From NCBI GenBank assembly GCA_964584985.1, contig CAZPBK010000001.1, forward strand, positions 93,789 through 157,788: a stretch of DNA of 64,000 nt, written 5' to 3'. This DNA comes from JABMRF01 sp964584985 (lineage in GTDB: Bacteria > Patescibacteriota > Patescibacteriia > UBA11705 > JABHMO01). Under the pieces are notes generated by a model. It searched no databases and had not been told where the DNA came from. It was given only the letters and a program-made list of their open reading frames with translations. The position numbers and the translations under genes are program-made. Position 1 is the first letter of the stretch. Each line of letters opens with the position of its first letter. Of this stretch, positions 9,222 through 17,224 are shown piece by piece.

Positions 9222-9989
9222 TTATCCACAGTTTTCTTTATTCCAATTCTTAACAGTCTTTAATAGTAAATTTCTAACCTTGTCGACATTATTGTTCATT
9301 CTATCGACAATCAACTCCCAAGTAACGAATTTTTCATTCTTTTTCCAACAATCAAAATCAGTTACCATAGCAATTGACTGGTATGGTATTTTTAACTCAT
9401 TGGCCAAAATTACTTCCGGTACAGTGGACATATTAATAACCTGGCCACCCAATTTTTGGAACATAAGACTTTCAGCTCTGGTTGAAAACCTGGGGCCTTC
9501 AATAGTTATTGCGGTTCCATTATCATGAAATTTTAAATCCAATTCTTTAGCTGATAATATTAATTTTTTTCTAAGTTTCCGGTCAAACGGTTCGGCCATG
9601 GGAGTATGCACCACTTTTTTTTCATGGTAAGTCAAATTTCTATGTTTGGTAAAATCAATAAATTGGTCTAAAAAAACAAATTCTCCCGGCCTAATGTTTT
9701 CTTGCAAGCTACCACAGGCAGTCGTGGCCAAAATTGCCTGACACCCTTGATCTTTAAGTGCCTCGACATTTGCACGGTAAGGCACCATGGTTGGCATAAT
9801 AGAATGATTTTTCCCGTGGCGAGGTAAAATTACCACTTCAATGTTTTTAATTTTTCCAACAATCAAATCATCCGACGGCCAACCATAAGAAGTTTTGGAT
9901 TTTATTGTTTGATAATTTTCCAGTATTTGCGGATCATCCAATCCCGACCCGCCGATTATTCCGATTTTCATATTTTTTATTAATCCCAT
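9222..9989 (-). CDS. mtnP: S-methyl-5'-thioadenosine phosphorylase (MTAP/PNP family)
   Basis: This enzyme phosphorolyses methylthioadenosine to adenine and methylthioribose-1-phosphate. The conserved start MKIGIIGGSGLDDP begins at residue 7, so the true start may be the ATG at 9971; the ATG at 9989 overlaps the apt stop. Motifs seen are RHGKNH, ATTACGSLQENIRPGEFVF, and MSTVPEVILANEL with TDFDCW, which matches MTAP more than other purine phosphorylases. The apt gene directly upstream would convert the released adenine to AMP. Activity on adenosine or other purines cannot be excluded. Confidence 0.88.
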   Translation of the reverse strand: MGLIKNMKIGIIGGSGLDDPQILENYQTIKSKTSYGWPSDDLIVGKIKNIEVVILPRHGKNHSIMPTMVPYRANVEALKDQGCQAILATTACGSLQENIRPGEFVFLDQFIDFTKHRNLTYHEKKVVHTPMAEPFDRKLRKKLILSAKELDLKFHDNGTAITIEGPRFSTRAESLMFQKLGGQVINMSTVPEVILANELKIPYQSIAMVTDFDCWKKNEKFVTWELIVDRMNNNVDKVRNLLLKTVKNWNKENCG

Positions 9990-10507
9990 TCATAGTCATA
10001 ACTGACCAAAGAATGGATATTATATTTTTTTAATCTTTCGCTTCCGCCCAAAAAGGGCAAATCAATAATTAAACTGACTCCGACCACCTCGGCTTTTAAC
10101 TTTTCCACCAATTCAATGGTCGCTCCCAAGGTGCCACCGGTAGCCAAAAGATCATCAACAATTAAAATTTTTTGCCCCGCTTTTATAGTATCTTTATGCA
10201 TAGCCACACCGTCAGATCCATATTCTTTTTCATATACAGCTTCAACGGTTTTATACGGCAATTTCCCTTTTTTTCTAACCAAGGAAACGCCCAAACCCAG
10301 TTTATAAGCAATCACCGTTCCCAACAAAAATCCACGAGCATCTATTACCGCTATTTTATCAATTTTTGTCCCGGAAAAAGGTCTAATCATTTGATCAATA
10401 ACCTGTTTAAAGGTTGGTCCGTCTTGTAAAAGAGTGGTAATATCCTTGAAATTTACACCCTTTTCAGGCCAATCGGAAACTTCCCTAATTTTAGATTTTA
10501 AATCCAT
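9980..10507 (-). CDS. apt: Adenine phosphoribosyltransferase
   Basis: This enzyme makes AMP from adenine and PRPP. The 175-residue length and the N-terminal IREVSDWPEKGVNFKDIT are classic APRT. The PRPP-binding motif VDDLLATGGT is near residues 116-125. It overlaps the MTA phosphorylase gene by up to 10 bases, forming an adenine-recycling pair. The AMP it makes could feed the AMP phosphorylase encoded at 57.4-58.9 kb, which releases adenine again. Confidence 0.95.
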   Translation of the reverse strand: MDLKSKIREVSDWPEKGVNFKDITTLLQDGPTFKQVIDQMIRPFSGTKIDKIAVIDARGFLLGTVIAYKLGLGVSLVRKKGKLPYKTVEAVYEKEYGSDGVAMHKDTIKAGQKILIVDDLLATGGTLGATIELVEKLKAEVVGVSLIIDLPFLGGSERLKKYNIHSLVSYDYEWD

Positions 10508-10529
10508 ATTTAATAATTTTATTTTAGAC

Positions 10530-10563
10530 TTGACATAATTACATTTTTGTGCAAATATATAAT
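10530..10563 (+). promoter_or_regulatory. Likely promoter of the degenerate phosphoesterase gene
   Basis: A perfect TTGACA at 10530-10535 is followed by AAATAT at 17-base spacing and a perfect TATAAT at 22-base spacing (10558-10563). Which -10 is used is unclear. An AAGGAGG site precedes the start codon at 10595. Confidence 0.45.
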
Positions 10564-10594
10564 GATGCTTTAATATTTATTTAAGGAGGAAAAA

Positions 10595-11443
10595 ATGAAA
10601 ACATGGGCGATCTTTAACAATGTCTTTTCAAATTATCCGGCACTTTACGCGGTGCTCAATCATGCAAAGAGTCTGGGTTCAGAAGCCTTTCTTTGTTTGG
10701 GAAATCTGGTTGGTTTCGGACCGCAACCCTTAGCCTGCCTAAAAACAGCTCACGAAGAACATATTTTGCTAACTCAGGGACAGATGGAGTTCATGGTGGG
10801 CGCCGGCAAATTTACGCACTCTTTGGCCGATGATCAATTCACCGTTAAGGGTGCTCTGAGTAATATCAAGGAGTTGCAAGATTCCGGGCAAGAACAACGC
10901 TTAGCCTGTCACTTTCAAGAGGAAATGTACCAATTGGACAAAACAAAGATCATAAAAATCAATGAAAAAAATGATCTGGTTATGGGGCACAGCTCCCTGA
11001 GCCCCAAACACAAGATTTGGCCGCCTCCCTGGCCGAAAATAAAAGGCAGAAAAAGCTTGGCCTCGGAGATCATCTTGGCTAAACGATCGTCAGAAAACGC
11101 CAGCTTGGTTCTTCTGGGCAACACCCGAGATGGTCTGTGGATGGATATGGAAAGAAGAAATATTCAAAACACAAGATTATTTAATGGTCGTGTCTTTATT
11201 CAAGAACCGACCTGCTTGTTGGTCAACCCGGGTTCAGTCGGCCAGTTGGACAGTGTAACCAATCTGGATGAAAACGGGTTTGGTCAAGCTTCCTATGTAA
11301 CCTTGCATATTCCAGAAGAGGAAGACGAGGAAAAAAGTTGGGTCGAATTTCATACAGTTCGATACAACGCCATGGGATGCTTACAGACCATGAAGGAAAA
11401 AGGATTTGATCAAGACGAGATGAAATTCCTTTTCAATCTTTAA
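10595..11443 (+). CDS. Calcineurin-like phosphoesterase homologue lacking metal ligands (pseudoenzyme)
   Basis: The 282-residue protein follows the YfcE/MJ0936-type metallophosphoesterase pattern, but its metal-binding residues are replaced. The family's SDIHSNYPAL reads NNVFSNYPAL (Asp to Asn9, His to Phe11). GDIVGYG reads GNLVGFG (Asn37). GNHD reads GQME (63-66), and GHTH reads GNTR (175-178). The non-metal motif NPGSVGQ is intact at 211-217. The fold is therefore probably kept and catalysis lost, suggesting a binding or regulatory role. The gene has a strong AAGGAGG site, its own promoter and terminator, and is divergent from apt. The call rests on my alignment by eye. Confidence 0.75.
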   Translation: MKTWAIFNNVFSNYPALYAVLNHAKSLGSEAFLCLGNLVGFGPQPLACLKTAHEEHILLTQGQMEFMVGAGKFTHSLADDQFTVKGALSNIKELQDSGQEQRLACHFQEEMYQLDKTKIIKINEKNDLVMGHSSLSPKHKIWPPPWPKIKGRKSLASEIILAKRSSENASLVLLGNTRDGLWMDMERRNIQNTRLFNGRVFIQEPTCLLVNPGSVGQLDSVTNLDENGFGQASYVTLHIPEEEDEEKSWVEFHTVRYNAMGCLQTMKEKGFDQDEMKFLFNL

Positions 11444-11451
11444 ACAACAAC

Positions 11452-11484
11452 AAAAATGCTCTCCTCACCGAGAGCATTTTTTTT
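11452..11484 (+). terminator. Rho-independent terminator
   Basis: The hairpin ATGCTCTC / GAGAGCAT with a 6-base loop is extended by A-T pairs and followed by a T run, just after the phosphoesterase-like gene. The A tract on the other arm could also stop transcripts arriving from the minus-strand lipoprotein gene. Confidence 0.85.
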
Positions 11485-11510
11485 ATCAGCTATTCATATA
11501 TAAACAATCT

Positions 11511-11987
11511 TTACTTTTTTCTTTCATAAACTTCTTTGACTTCCGTGCCGGACAAAGTCACCCACACAGTCAAAGTATTGTTACTGTTGCTCAACTCATA
11601 ATTATATTCCGTAACATTCGGAACCGTATAACCGGGGCAATCACTGCTGTCAACGGTCATAGTCATTGTTTTATTATCTTGATCAACATCAAGCTCTCCG
11701 GAAATTGTACATTCTGCTTTGGACACAAAAGTTTCCTCTCCCAAAAGCATGGAAGCCGGTTCTTGATGTTCCAAGTTATCATTCACATAAGTTGCCTGAC
11801 GCTGCCAATTTCCCTTATAAGCAATATTTTCAGCTCCCTGTTCTTCACCTTCTTCCGTTTGACTAACCGCTTCACCGGGTTGCTGATTCTGTTTTTGACT
11901 TTGCTCCTCGGGAGTATACTTGGTACAGCCCGCAACCAAAGTTAAAGCCACTGCCAAAAAAAGCACTAAGATAAGATTTTTTCTCAT
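11511..11987 (-). CDS. Small lipoprotein of unknown function
   Basis: The 158-residue product begins with a basic N-terminus, a hydrophobic stretch and the lipobox LVAGC, placing the lipidated cysteine at residue 21. A Gln/Glu-rich linker follows (about residues 26-50). The rest is a small domain, with an internal pair of cysteines (CTISGELD and SSDCPGY) that could form a disulfide, and beta-rich composition. I recognise no family. It would be anchored on the outer face of the cytoplasmic membrane. Confidence 0.7.
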   Translation of the reverse strand: MRKNLILVLFLAVALTLVAGCTKYTPEEQSQKQNQQPGEAVSQTEEGEEQGAENIAYKGNWQRQATYVNDNLEHQEPASMLLGEETFVSKAECTISGELDVDQDNKTMTMTVDSSDCPGYTVPNVTEYNYELSNSNNTLTVWVTLSGTEVKEVYERKK

Positions 11988-12041
11988 AAATTTTGAGTTA
12001 TGTCTCTTTTTTTCAGTATAGCAGATTATATTTATTTGTAA

Positions 12042-12144
12042 AAAAATGCCTGGCAGGAGCTGAGGGAATCGAACCCCCGACCTCGGTTTTGGAGACCGAT
12101 GTTATACCACTTAACTAAGCTCCCAAAACTTGCCAGACATTTTT
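12042..12144 (-). repeat. Inverted repeat enclosing tRNA-Trp
   Basis: The arms at 12042-12054 and 12132-12144 can pair over 13 positions. The only non-Watson-Crick position is a G-U in the minus-strand RNA, which would be a C-A mismatch in a plus-strand RNA. The 3' arm contains the GCCA tail of the tRNA and ends in a U run. It could act as a terminator or processing helix. Confidence 0.6.
12051..12124 (-). tRNA. tRNA-Trp (CCA anticodon)
   Basis: The minus strand folds as a cloverleaf beginning GGGAGCTTAG. The anticodon loop is CTCCAAA, giving anticodon CCA. The T-loop GGTTCGATTCC is standard. The acceptor pairs with one G-U at 1-72, and CCA is encoded at 12051-12053. A 13-bp complementary pair of arms (12042-12054 and 12132-12144) encloses the whole gene. 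Confidence 0.95.
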
Positions 12145-12264
12145 GTTGTATCTTGTATAGATTTTATTGGCTTTTATCTTAAAAAAATCAAATAAATTCC
12201 CTTTTTTTAACAATTACTTGACCATGATAGCACAAACAAACAAAATTGACAACATTTATACAAT

Positions 12265-12714
12265 CTAATCTCCAACCTTGAAAAAGAGCCAATTTTTCTC
12301 TTGATCTTTTAAATTTATTAAAACAAATTTTCCGTTTAATCTATCGCCTTTTATTTTAAAAACAATTTTGTTTTTTTTAATATCCTCAGGTTCCCAAAAG
12401 CCTTTATCCCAAATTTTCACCCGGCCGGCGCCATAATGACCTTTGGGTATTTCTCCTTCAAACCCCGCATAATCAAGCGGATGATCTTCGGTCCTGATGG
12501 CCAATCTTTTTATACCGGAATCGGAGGGCTTTTTGGGTACAGCCCAGCTCCAAAGCACGCCTTCATGTTCCAATCTCAGATCATAATGCAAATTTTGGGC
12601 ATGATGTTTTTGCACTACATAGGTTAAGTTTTTATCCTTTTTTTGGCCAACCTCGGCCTTTGGCTCGTGTGACTTTTCCAAATCTCTTTTTTGTTTGTAT
12701 TTTTCCAAACCCAT
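12265..12714 (-). CDS. Stand-alone DNA ligase D 3'-phosphoesterase domain protein
   Basis: The protein is 149 residues and consists only of the phosphoesterase (PE) domain that is normally part of LigD, the NHEJ ligase. Diagnostic pieces are VVQKHHAQNLHYDLRLEHEG (about 33-52), WAVPKKPS, TEDHPLDYAGFEGEIPKGHY and GRVKIWDKG. The metal-binding His and Asp and the Arg of HYDLRLE are kept. The family trims 3'-phosphate or ribonucleotide ends of DNA. No ligase or primase domain and no Ku gene is in the window. It follows the pcm pseudogene closely. Confidence 0.9.
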   Translation of the reverse strand: MGLEKYKQKRDLEKSHEPKAEVGQKKDKNLTYVVQKHHAQNLHYDLRLEHEGVLWSWAVPKKPSDSGIKRLAIRTEDHPLDYAGFEGEIPKGHYGAGRVKIWDKGFWEPEDIKKNKIVFKIKGDRLNGKFVLINLKDQEKNWLFFKVGD

Positions 12715-12724
12715 TTTTATTAAA

Positions 12725-13359
12725 TTAATTTTTATCTTCTTGATTTACCAAGGGAACAAAAGCAAAACCGGGAAACTCTTTTTGTTCAAACTCCTTTTCC
12801 GCTCTTTTTTTAATTAGCCATAAACTGCTTTTTACCGGACAAACCAAACAGCCGCTGATTTTTAATTGTTCCAACCAAAATTCAGGTATTTGTTCTCCGG
12901 CGGCTGCGACAATAATTTTATCGTAGGGCGCGAATTCAGACAATCCTTTGCCGGCGTCAGTGCAAATAAATTTTACTCGCTGATATAGTTTTTTATATTT
13001 TTTTAAATTACTTTGACCGGATCTTTTTAATTGCTTAATCCTTTCCATCGCCAAAACTTGACCGTTTTTTCCCGCTAATTCGGCCAAAAGTCCGGTTTGC
13101 CAACCGCTACCGAACCTATCTCAAAAACTTTATCGCCATTTTTGACTTGTAATTTTTCCAACATAAAAGCCACAGTGGCCGGCTGGGATATGGTTTGTCC
13201 CCGGCCAATGGGCAGCGGACGATTTTCATAAGCTTCACCTTTGTATTCCGGCGTAACAAAATCTTTTCTGTCCACTTTTTCAAAAACGTGAATAATCTCT
13301 TTGGACTGCAAATAGCCTGTATCAATTAATTGTTCAATCAATAAATGCATAAAAATCAT
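12725..13359 (-). pseudogene. pcm: Protein-L-isoaspartate O-methyltransferase, frameshifted
   Basis: Two overlapping frames make one PCMT. The 5' part (13075-13359; the start may be the ATG at 13350) carries the family N-terminus, GRGQTISQPATVAFMLE and DKVFEIG, then runs out of frame. The 3' part (12725-13087) resumes after the lost base. Restoring one base at about 13112-13114 gives EIGxGSGWQTGLLAELAG, the SAM-binding motif, then AMERI and the remaining domain. The break hits the cofactor loop, so the protein as written is dead. Because everything else is intact, a sequencing or assembly error or a very recent mutation is likely. It overlaps the GT4 gene upstream. Confidence 0.85.
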
Positions 13360-14491
13360 TAAAAAAATTTTCCTCGGTAAACTCTTTGGCTTTTTTTAAA
13401 CAATTTTCAGAAAACTCATTGAATTTTTGATCAATTAAATCTTCGGCTTTTGAAAATTTATAATAAAGATCCTTTTTATTTCCGGGGAAAAAGGTAAAAC
13501 CGGTTTCTCCCGATTCAATCAATTCGCTAATTCCGCCAATTTTTGCGCCGATAACCGGCACTCCGTTTTGATAAGCCAAAGGAATTACCGTAGGCGAATT
13601 TTCATAGCACAAGCTGGGGATTAATAAAAAATCAACTTTTTGAAAATTTTTTTCTAATTCCGATCCATGTTTTCGTCCCAAAATCTTAATGTTTTTTTGA
13701 TCTTTTGGTTTTAAATTTCCCGAGCCCACAATAAGTAACTCACTATCAATTTCATTTTCTTGCCAAAAATTAATCAACCAATCAAGGCCTTTGTGCTTTT
13801 CCCATTGCCCGATAAACAAATAACGCTTATTTTTACTTTTTTTCGGCTCAGATTTTATTTTTCCGGACACCGGATTGTTTATTATTTTAATTTGAGAATT
13901 CGGGAAAAAGCCCTTTTCAGTGTAAAAGTCGGCCAACCAAACTGAAGGGGAAATTACTTTTTCCGGCGAGCCAAAAGTCTTTTTGCATAATCTCTCATAT
14001 TTTCTTATCGGCCAACCTTGAACCATAAAACTCTTTTCTTTTCCTTTAATTAATAAACCGGAAGGCACGGAAAGCTGGACATCATGCAGATAATGAAAGT
14101 GTTTTATGCCCAAATCCCTGATCACTTTCGGTACTCGCAAACTCAATCCTTTTAAATTATGTGTAATTATTAAATCCGGTTTTTCTTTTTGTAAAATTTT
14201 TTTCACTGTTTTAGCGGCAAAAAAATTAAACAAATCAAAAATATGCCAAAAAATCCTAATAAAAAACGGCCACTTATGGTCGTTTATATAATAAAATATA
14301 TTCAAAGGCTTAAATCGATAAATTCTAATCCCAGCTTCAATTTTCTGTTTTAAACCACTTTTTGGCTTGGTTGATATAACCAAAACATCTTCACCGCGTG
14401 CTTTTAGCCCTTCAGCCATAGTCTTAACTACATTTTCCGCTCCGCCGCGAGTATAAGGTTCGTACAAATTACTGATTAAACAAATCTTCAT
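13334..14491 (-). CDS. Family 4 glycosyltransferase
   Basis: This 385-residue GT-B enzyme has the N-terminal Gly-rich stretch YTRGGAENVVKTMAEGL and, in the C-terminal Rossmann half, YLFIGQWEKHKG. The nucleotide-sugar binding region is YENSPTVIPLAYQNGVPVIG, with the E-x7-E-like spacing of GT4. It probably adds a hexose to a lipid-linked surface glycan on the cytoplasmic face. It is the last transferase of the 13.3-23.5 kb cluster and follows the radical SAM gene by 6 bases. The donor is unknown. Confidence 0.88.
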   Translation of the reverse strand: MKICLISNLYEPYTRGGAENVVKTMAEGLKARGEDVLVISTKPKSGLKQKIEAGIRIYRFKPLNIFYYINDHKWPFFIRIFWHIFDLFNFFAAKTVKKILQKEKPDLIITHNLKGLSLRVPKVIRDLGIKHFHYLHDVQLSVPSGLLIKGKEKSFMVQGWPIRKYERLCKKTFGSPEKVISPSVWLADFYTEKGFFPNSQIKIINNPVSGKIKSEPKKSKNKRYLFIGQWEKHKGLDWLINFWQENEIDSELLIVGSGNLKPKDQKNIKILGRKHGSELEKNFQKVDFLLIPSLCYENSPTVIPLAYQNGVPVIGAKIGGISELIESGETGFTFFPGNKKDLYYKFSKAEDLIDQKFNEFSENCLKKAKEFTEENFFNDFYAFID

Positions 14492-14497
14492 GGCTTA

Positions 14498-15478
14498 TTA
14501 ATTTTTATGCGGACGCAAAGATAAAATATCGCACTTACCGCAATATATTTTTTGATTTTTTCTAAATTTTTGAAATTTTTTACTTTGCCAAATATCTTTT
14601 AAATCCTGCTCAACCAGATTCCCGATTACCAACTTGGGCAAACCGCAACACGGCGTCACCTGTCCGTTAACATTAATATATACATCATTAAAAGTTCGCA
14701 AACAATAATGACCAAACCTGTGCAAAAAAGGCTTTACCAGCTTATATAATATTTTTTGCCACCCGCTAAAGGCAGTATGAGGTACAAAGTCCAATCCCAC
14801 CGAACTGTTTTTTAACTTTTTTTCAAGTTTTTTAATAGCTTTTTTTTCGCTTTTTAAATCAGGGCGATCAAAATCATGAAACCTTATATCCAATCTGGTT
14901 AAACGAAGACGATCCACCTTGTTCTCCTTGGCAAACTCAGCAATATCCATTAAATCATTCAAATTGTCCTTCATCAAAACGGTTTGTAGATTAATCTTGG
15001 TTTCAGACTTATTTTTCGCCAGCAAGTCAGCAAACTGCTTAATATTTTTTATTTGTTGACGACTGTCATGTCCTTGATAATCCGCCTTGGGCTTAATACT
15101 TTCCACGGAAAAACTCACTTCGTCCACTCCGGAGATCAAGAGTTGTTTTTGTTTCTCTTCGGTCAAAAGAGCGGCGTTGGATGTAAAACGAACCTTTTTC
15201 CCTTTTTCTTTAGCCACCTGAATCATTTTTAATAAATCCGGATGCAACAAAGGCTCTCCCCACCCGGTTAAAATAACATCCTCAACTGAATTCAAACCGA
15301 CCAATATTTTTTTAAAAAAATCAAAGTCCATCTGCTTTATTAAAACTTTCAAATCATGCCGCTGGCACATCGGACAATTAAAATTGCATTTATTGGTAAT
15401 ACTAATCTGAGCGGTTTTGGGATTTTGAGGAATAATGTAAAAAATCCGCCCAAGAACTTCTTTGATTAATTTCAGCAT
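14498..15478 (-). CDS. Radical SAM protein with C-terminal SPASM-like cysteines
   Basis: The 4Fe-4S motif CNFNCPMC places cysteines at 31, 35 and 38 of this 326-residue protein. GWGEPLLHPDL is the GGE-like SAM-binding motif. The C-terminal part, with VTPCCGLPKL and YCGKCDIL, supplies further cysteines of the SPASM/twitch type for an auxiliary cluster. Such proteins modify peptides, sugars or cofactors. The start codon overlaps the stop of the upstream GT4 as ATGCTGA, so translation is coupled and the protein probably works on the same glycan or its carrier. The substrate is unknown. Confidence 0.85.
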   Translation of the reverse strand: MLKLIKEVLGRIFYIIPQNPKTAQISITNKCNFNCPMCQRHDLKVLIKQMDFDFFKKILVGLNSVEDVILTGWGEPLLHPDLLKMIQVAKEKGKKVRFTSNAALLTEEKQKQLLISGVDEVSFSVESIKPKADYQGHDSRQQIKNIKQFADLLAKNKSETKINLQTVLMKDNLNDLMDIAEFAKENKVDRLRLTRLDIRFHDFDRPDLKSEKKAIKKLEKKLKNSSVGLDFVPHTAFSGWQKILYKLVKPFLHRFGHYCLRTFNDVYINVNGQVTPCCGLPKLVIGNLVEQDLKDIWQSKKFQKFRKNQKIYCGKCDILSLRPHKN

Positions 15479-16632
15479 AAATCTATATATATTTTTTCCA
15501 ACTGATCAATGATCACCGACCAGCGATATTTTTTTTCAACGGTCTTAGCTCCGGTGGAACCAAACAATTTGATTTTTTTTGGATTTGCCACCAAATAACC
15601 GATCTTATTGGCAATATCTCGACTGTTGCCCGGCTCCATTAAAAGACCGTTTATTCCCGGATCCACAACAGCTCTGACACCCTTTAAATTAGAAGCCAAA
15701 ACAGGCTTACCACAAGCCATGGCCTCTACCAAAACAATACCAAAAGCTTCCGAGCTATTTATGGAGGGCAGAATAAACATATCTGATAAGTTATAATAAT
15801 CCACTTTTACTTTATCAGGGATATAACCGGTAAAAATTACGCGATCATTAACCTTAAGATCATTAGCCATTTTTTGGTAATCTTTTTTCAAACGACCCCG
15901 CCCGACTATTAAGGCTTTTACCTTTTTGTCGTCAATCAGGGAAATTGCTTTAATTAAAAAATTCACCCCCTTAAAATAATGATTTTGCCCCAGTCCGCCC
16001 AAAAACATTACTATTTTGTCATCTTGGTCAAAACCATACTTTTTCAAAAGAGCAATATTCTTTTCTTTGGGATTAAATCTTCTGGGCGCACCAAACGGCA
16101 ATTCAACAAATTTTCCCAAATTTTGAAAATAATATTTTTGCACATTGGAAGCTTCAATATAATCAAAAGAGGAAACAATGATCTTATCAGCCATCTTTAA
16201 AAGTTGCTTCAAGAATATTCTTCTGGTAATTTTTTCATAAACGCCTTTCCAGCCTTTTAAATGCACATCCTGGTGGTAACTGACCACCAGCTTAATCTTG
16301 TCTTTTTTTAATCGTTTAAGCAAACAAACAAAAAAAGCACTACCAAAAAGCGGATGATGATAATGAACAATATCATACTTCCATAATCGCCATATTAACT
16401 GTGGCATAACCGCTCCGAGTCCGGAGCGCAACCAAGGAATCAGTTTTTTTATTTTGTATTGTCTATCGCCAAAATCAACCCCAGCTTTTGGCAATAAAAC
16501 AGTTACCTCATGCCCTCTTTTGGCCAATTGTTCAGCATAAGAATGCGCCACCATGCCCAGTCCCCCGGCCTGAGGCGGTAACATGCAAACCACCTGAGCT
16601 ATTTTTAATTTTTTTTCCTGTTTATTATTCAT
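15472..16632 (-). CDS. Family 4 glycosyltransferase
   Basis: This 386-residue GT-B glycosyltransferase has the N-terminal PPQAGGLGMVAHSYAEQLAK loop, VMFLGGLGQNHYFKG at the start of the second domain, and SEAFGIVLVEAMACGKPVLA as the donor-binding E-x7-E motif. It resembles PimA- or WcaL-type hexosyltransferases. It is coupled to its neighbours by overlaps at both ends: 8 bases with the anchored protein upstream and 7 with the radical SAM gene. Its sugar donor is not evident. Confidence 0.9.
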   Translation of the reverse strand: MNNKQEKKLKIAQVVCMLPPQAGGLGMVAHSYAEQLAKRGHEVTVLLPKAGVDFGDRQYKIKKLIPWLRSGLGAVMPQLIWRLWKYDIVHYHHPLFGSAFFVCLLKRLKKDKIKLVVSYHQDVHLKGWKGVYEKITRRIFLKQLLKMADKIIVSSFDYIEASNVQKYYFQNLGKFVELPFGAPRRFNPKEKNIALLKKYGFDQDDKIVMFLGGLGQNHYFKGVNFLIKAISLIDDKKVKALIVGRGRLKKDYQKMANDLKVNDRVIFTGYIPDKVKVDYYNLSDMFILPSINSSEAFGIVLVEAMACGKPVLASNLKGVRAVVDPGINGLLMEPGNSRDIANKIGYLVANPKKIKLFGSTGAKTVEKKYRWSVIIDQLEKIYIDLC

Positions 16633-17224
16633 TTGTTGCCTGGTCTTCCTTTTTTTCTTGATTAAAACTTGTTGGATTTAAAATTTCTTTGTTTTTCTCC
16701 TTATTTTGGGTGACAAACAAAGGCTCGCAAGTGGATATTAAATCATCGGATAATACCGTACAAGTATTTACATAATTAACCGGTTCCAAATCAACCTCTT
16801 CTTCTCCCAAAAACTGTTCCTCATGATAATTTTGAACTATGCATTCTCCTTTATCATTGGAACGCAAAACCCTAACCAAGGAATAGGAAACAGTTTTTTC
16901 TTTTGTCTGAGCCAAATCGTCAACCAATAAGATATTTCGTCTCTGACAATTGTCAAAAGATTCCTTAAAACATTTTTTTACTTTAGAATTACTTTTTCCG
17001 GCAACCAACTCTCCGTTTTTATCTTGACTTTCATACCAAATTCCGCAAGTTTTTTCTTGCGCATTATAAAAATGCTCCACCGGCATAGCTACTGCATAAC
17101 GAAAAGATCTTTTTAATTGCATTTGCGAATTGGGATAAACAAACTTGAAAAAGGCCAATACGGCCACAATTACCACCAATACGGCTAACCAAATTGCTTT
17201 TTTCATATTTTTTGATTCTACCAT
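16625..17224 (-). CDS. Membrane-anchored protein of unknown function
   Basis: I do not recognise this protein. From the chosen ATG at 17224, which overlaps the upstream GT2 stop as ATGGTAG, it has about 199 residues. One N-terminal helix (AIWLAVLVVIVAVLAFF) is followed by an outside domain of about 150 residues. Cysteines occur in TCGIW, KKCFKESFDNCQ, GECIV, NTCTV and STCEP, suggesting disulfides. The tail is Lys/Glu-rich. The longer frame to 17260 would add only a weak N-terminal extension. Its place inside the glycosyltransferase operon suggests an envelope role. Confidence 0.65.
   Translation of the reverse strand: MVESKNMKKAIWLAVLVVIVAVLAFFKFVYPNSQMQLKRSFRYAVAMPVEHFYNAQEKTCGIWYESQDKNGELVAGKSNSKVKKCFKESFDNCQRRNILLVDDLAQTKEKTVSYSLVRVLRSNDKGECIVQNYHEEQFLGEEEVDLEPVNYVNTCTVLSDDLISTCEPLFVTQNKEKNKEILNPTSFNQEKKEDQATNE

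Noticed and set aside
9222..9230. Perfect DnaA box TTATCCACA, possible origin signal
   Set aside because: It is a single copy lying at the end of the MTA phosphorylase reading frame, with no cluster, no AT-rich unwinding region and no dnaA/dnaN nearby.
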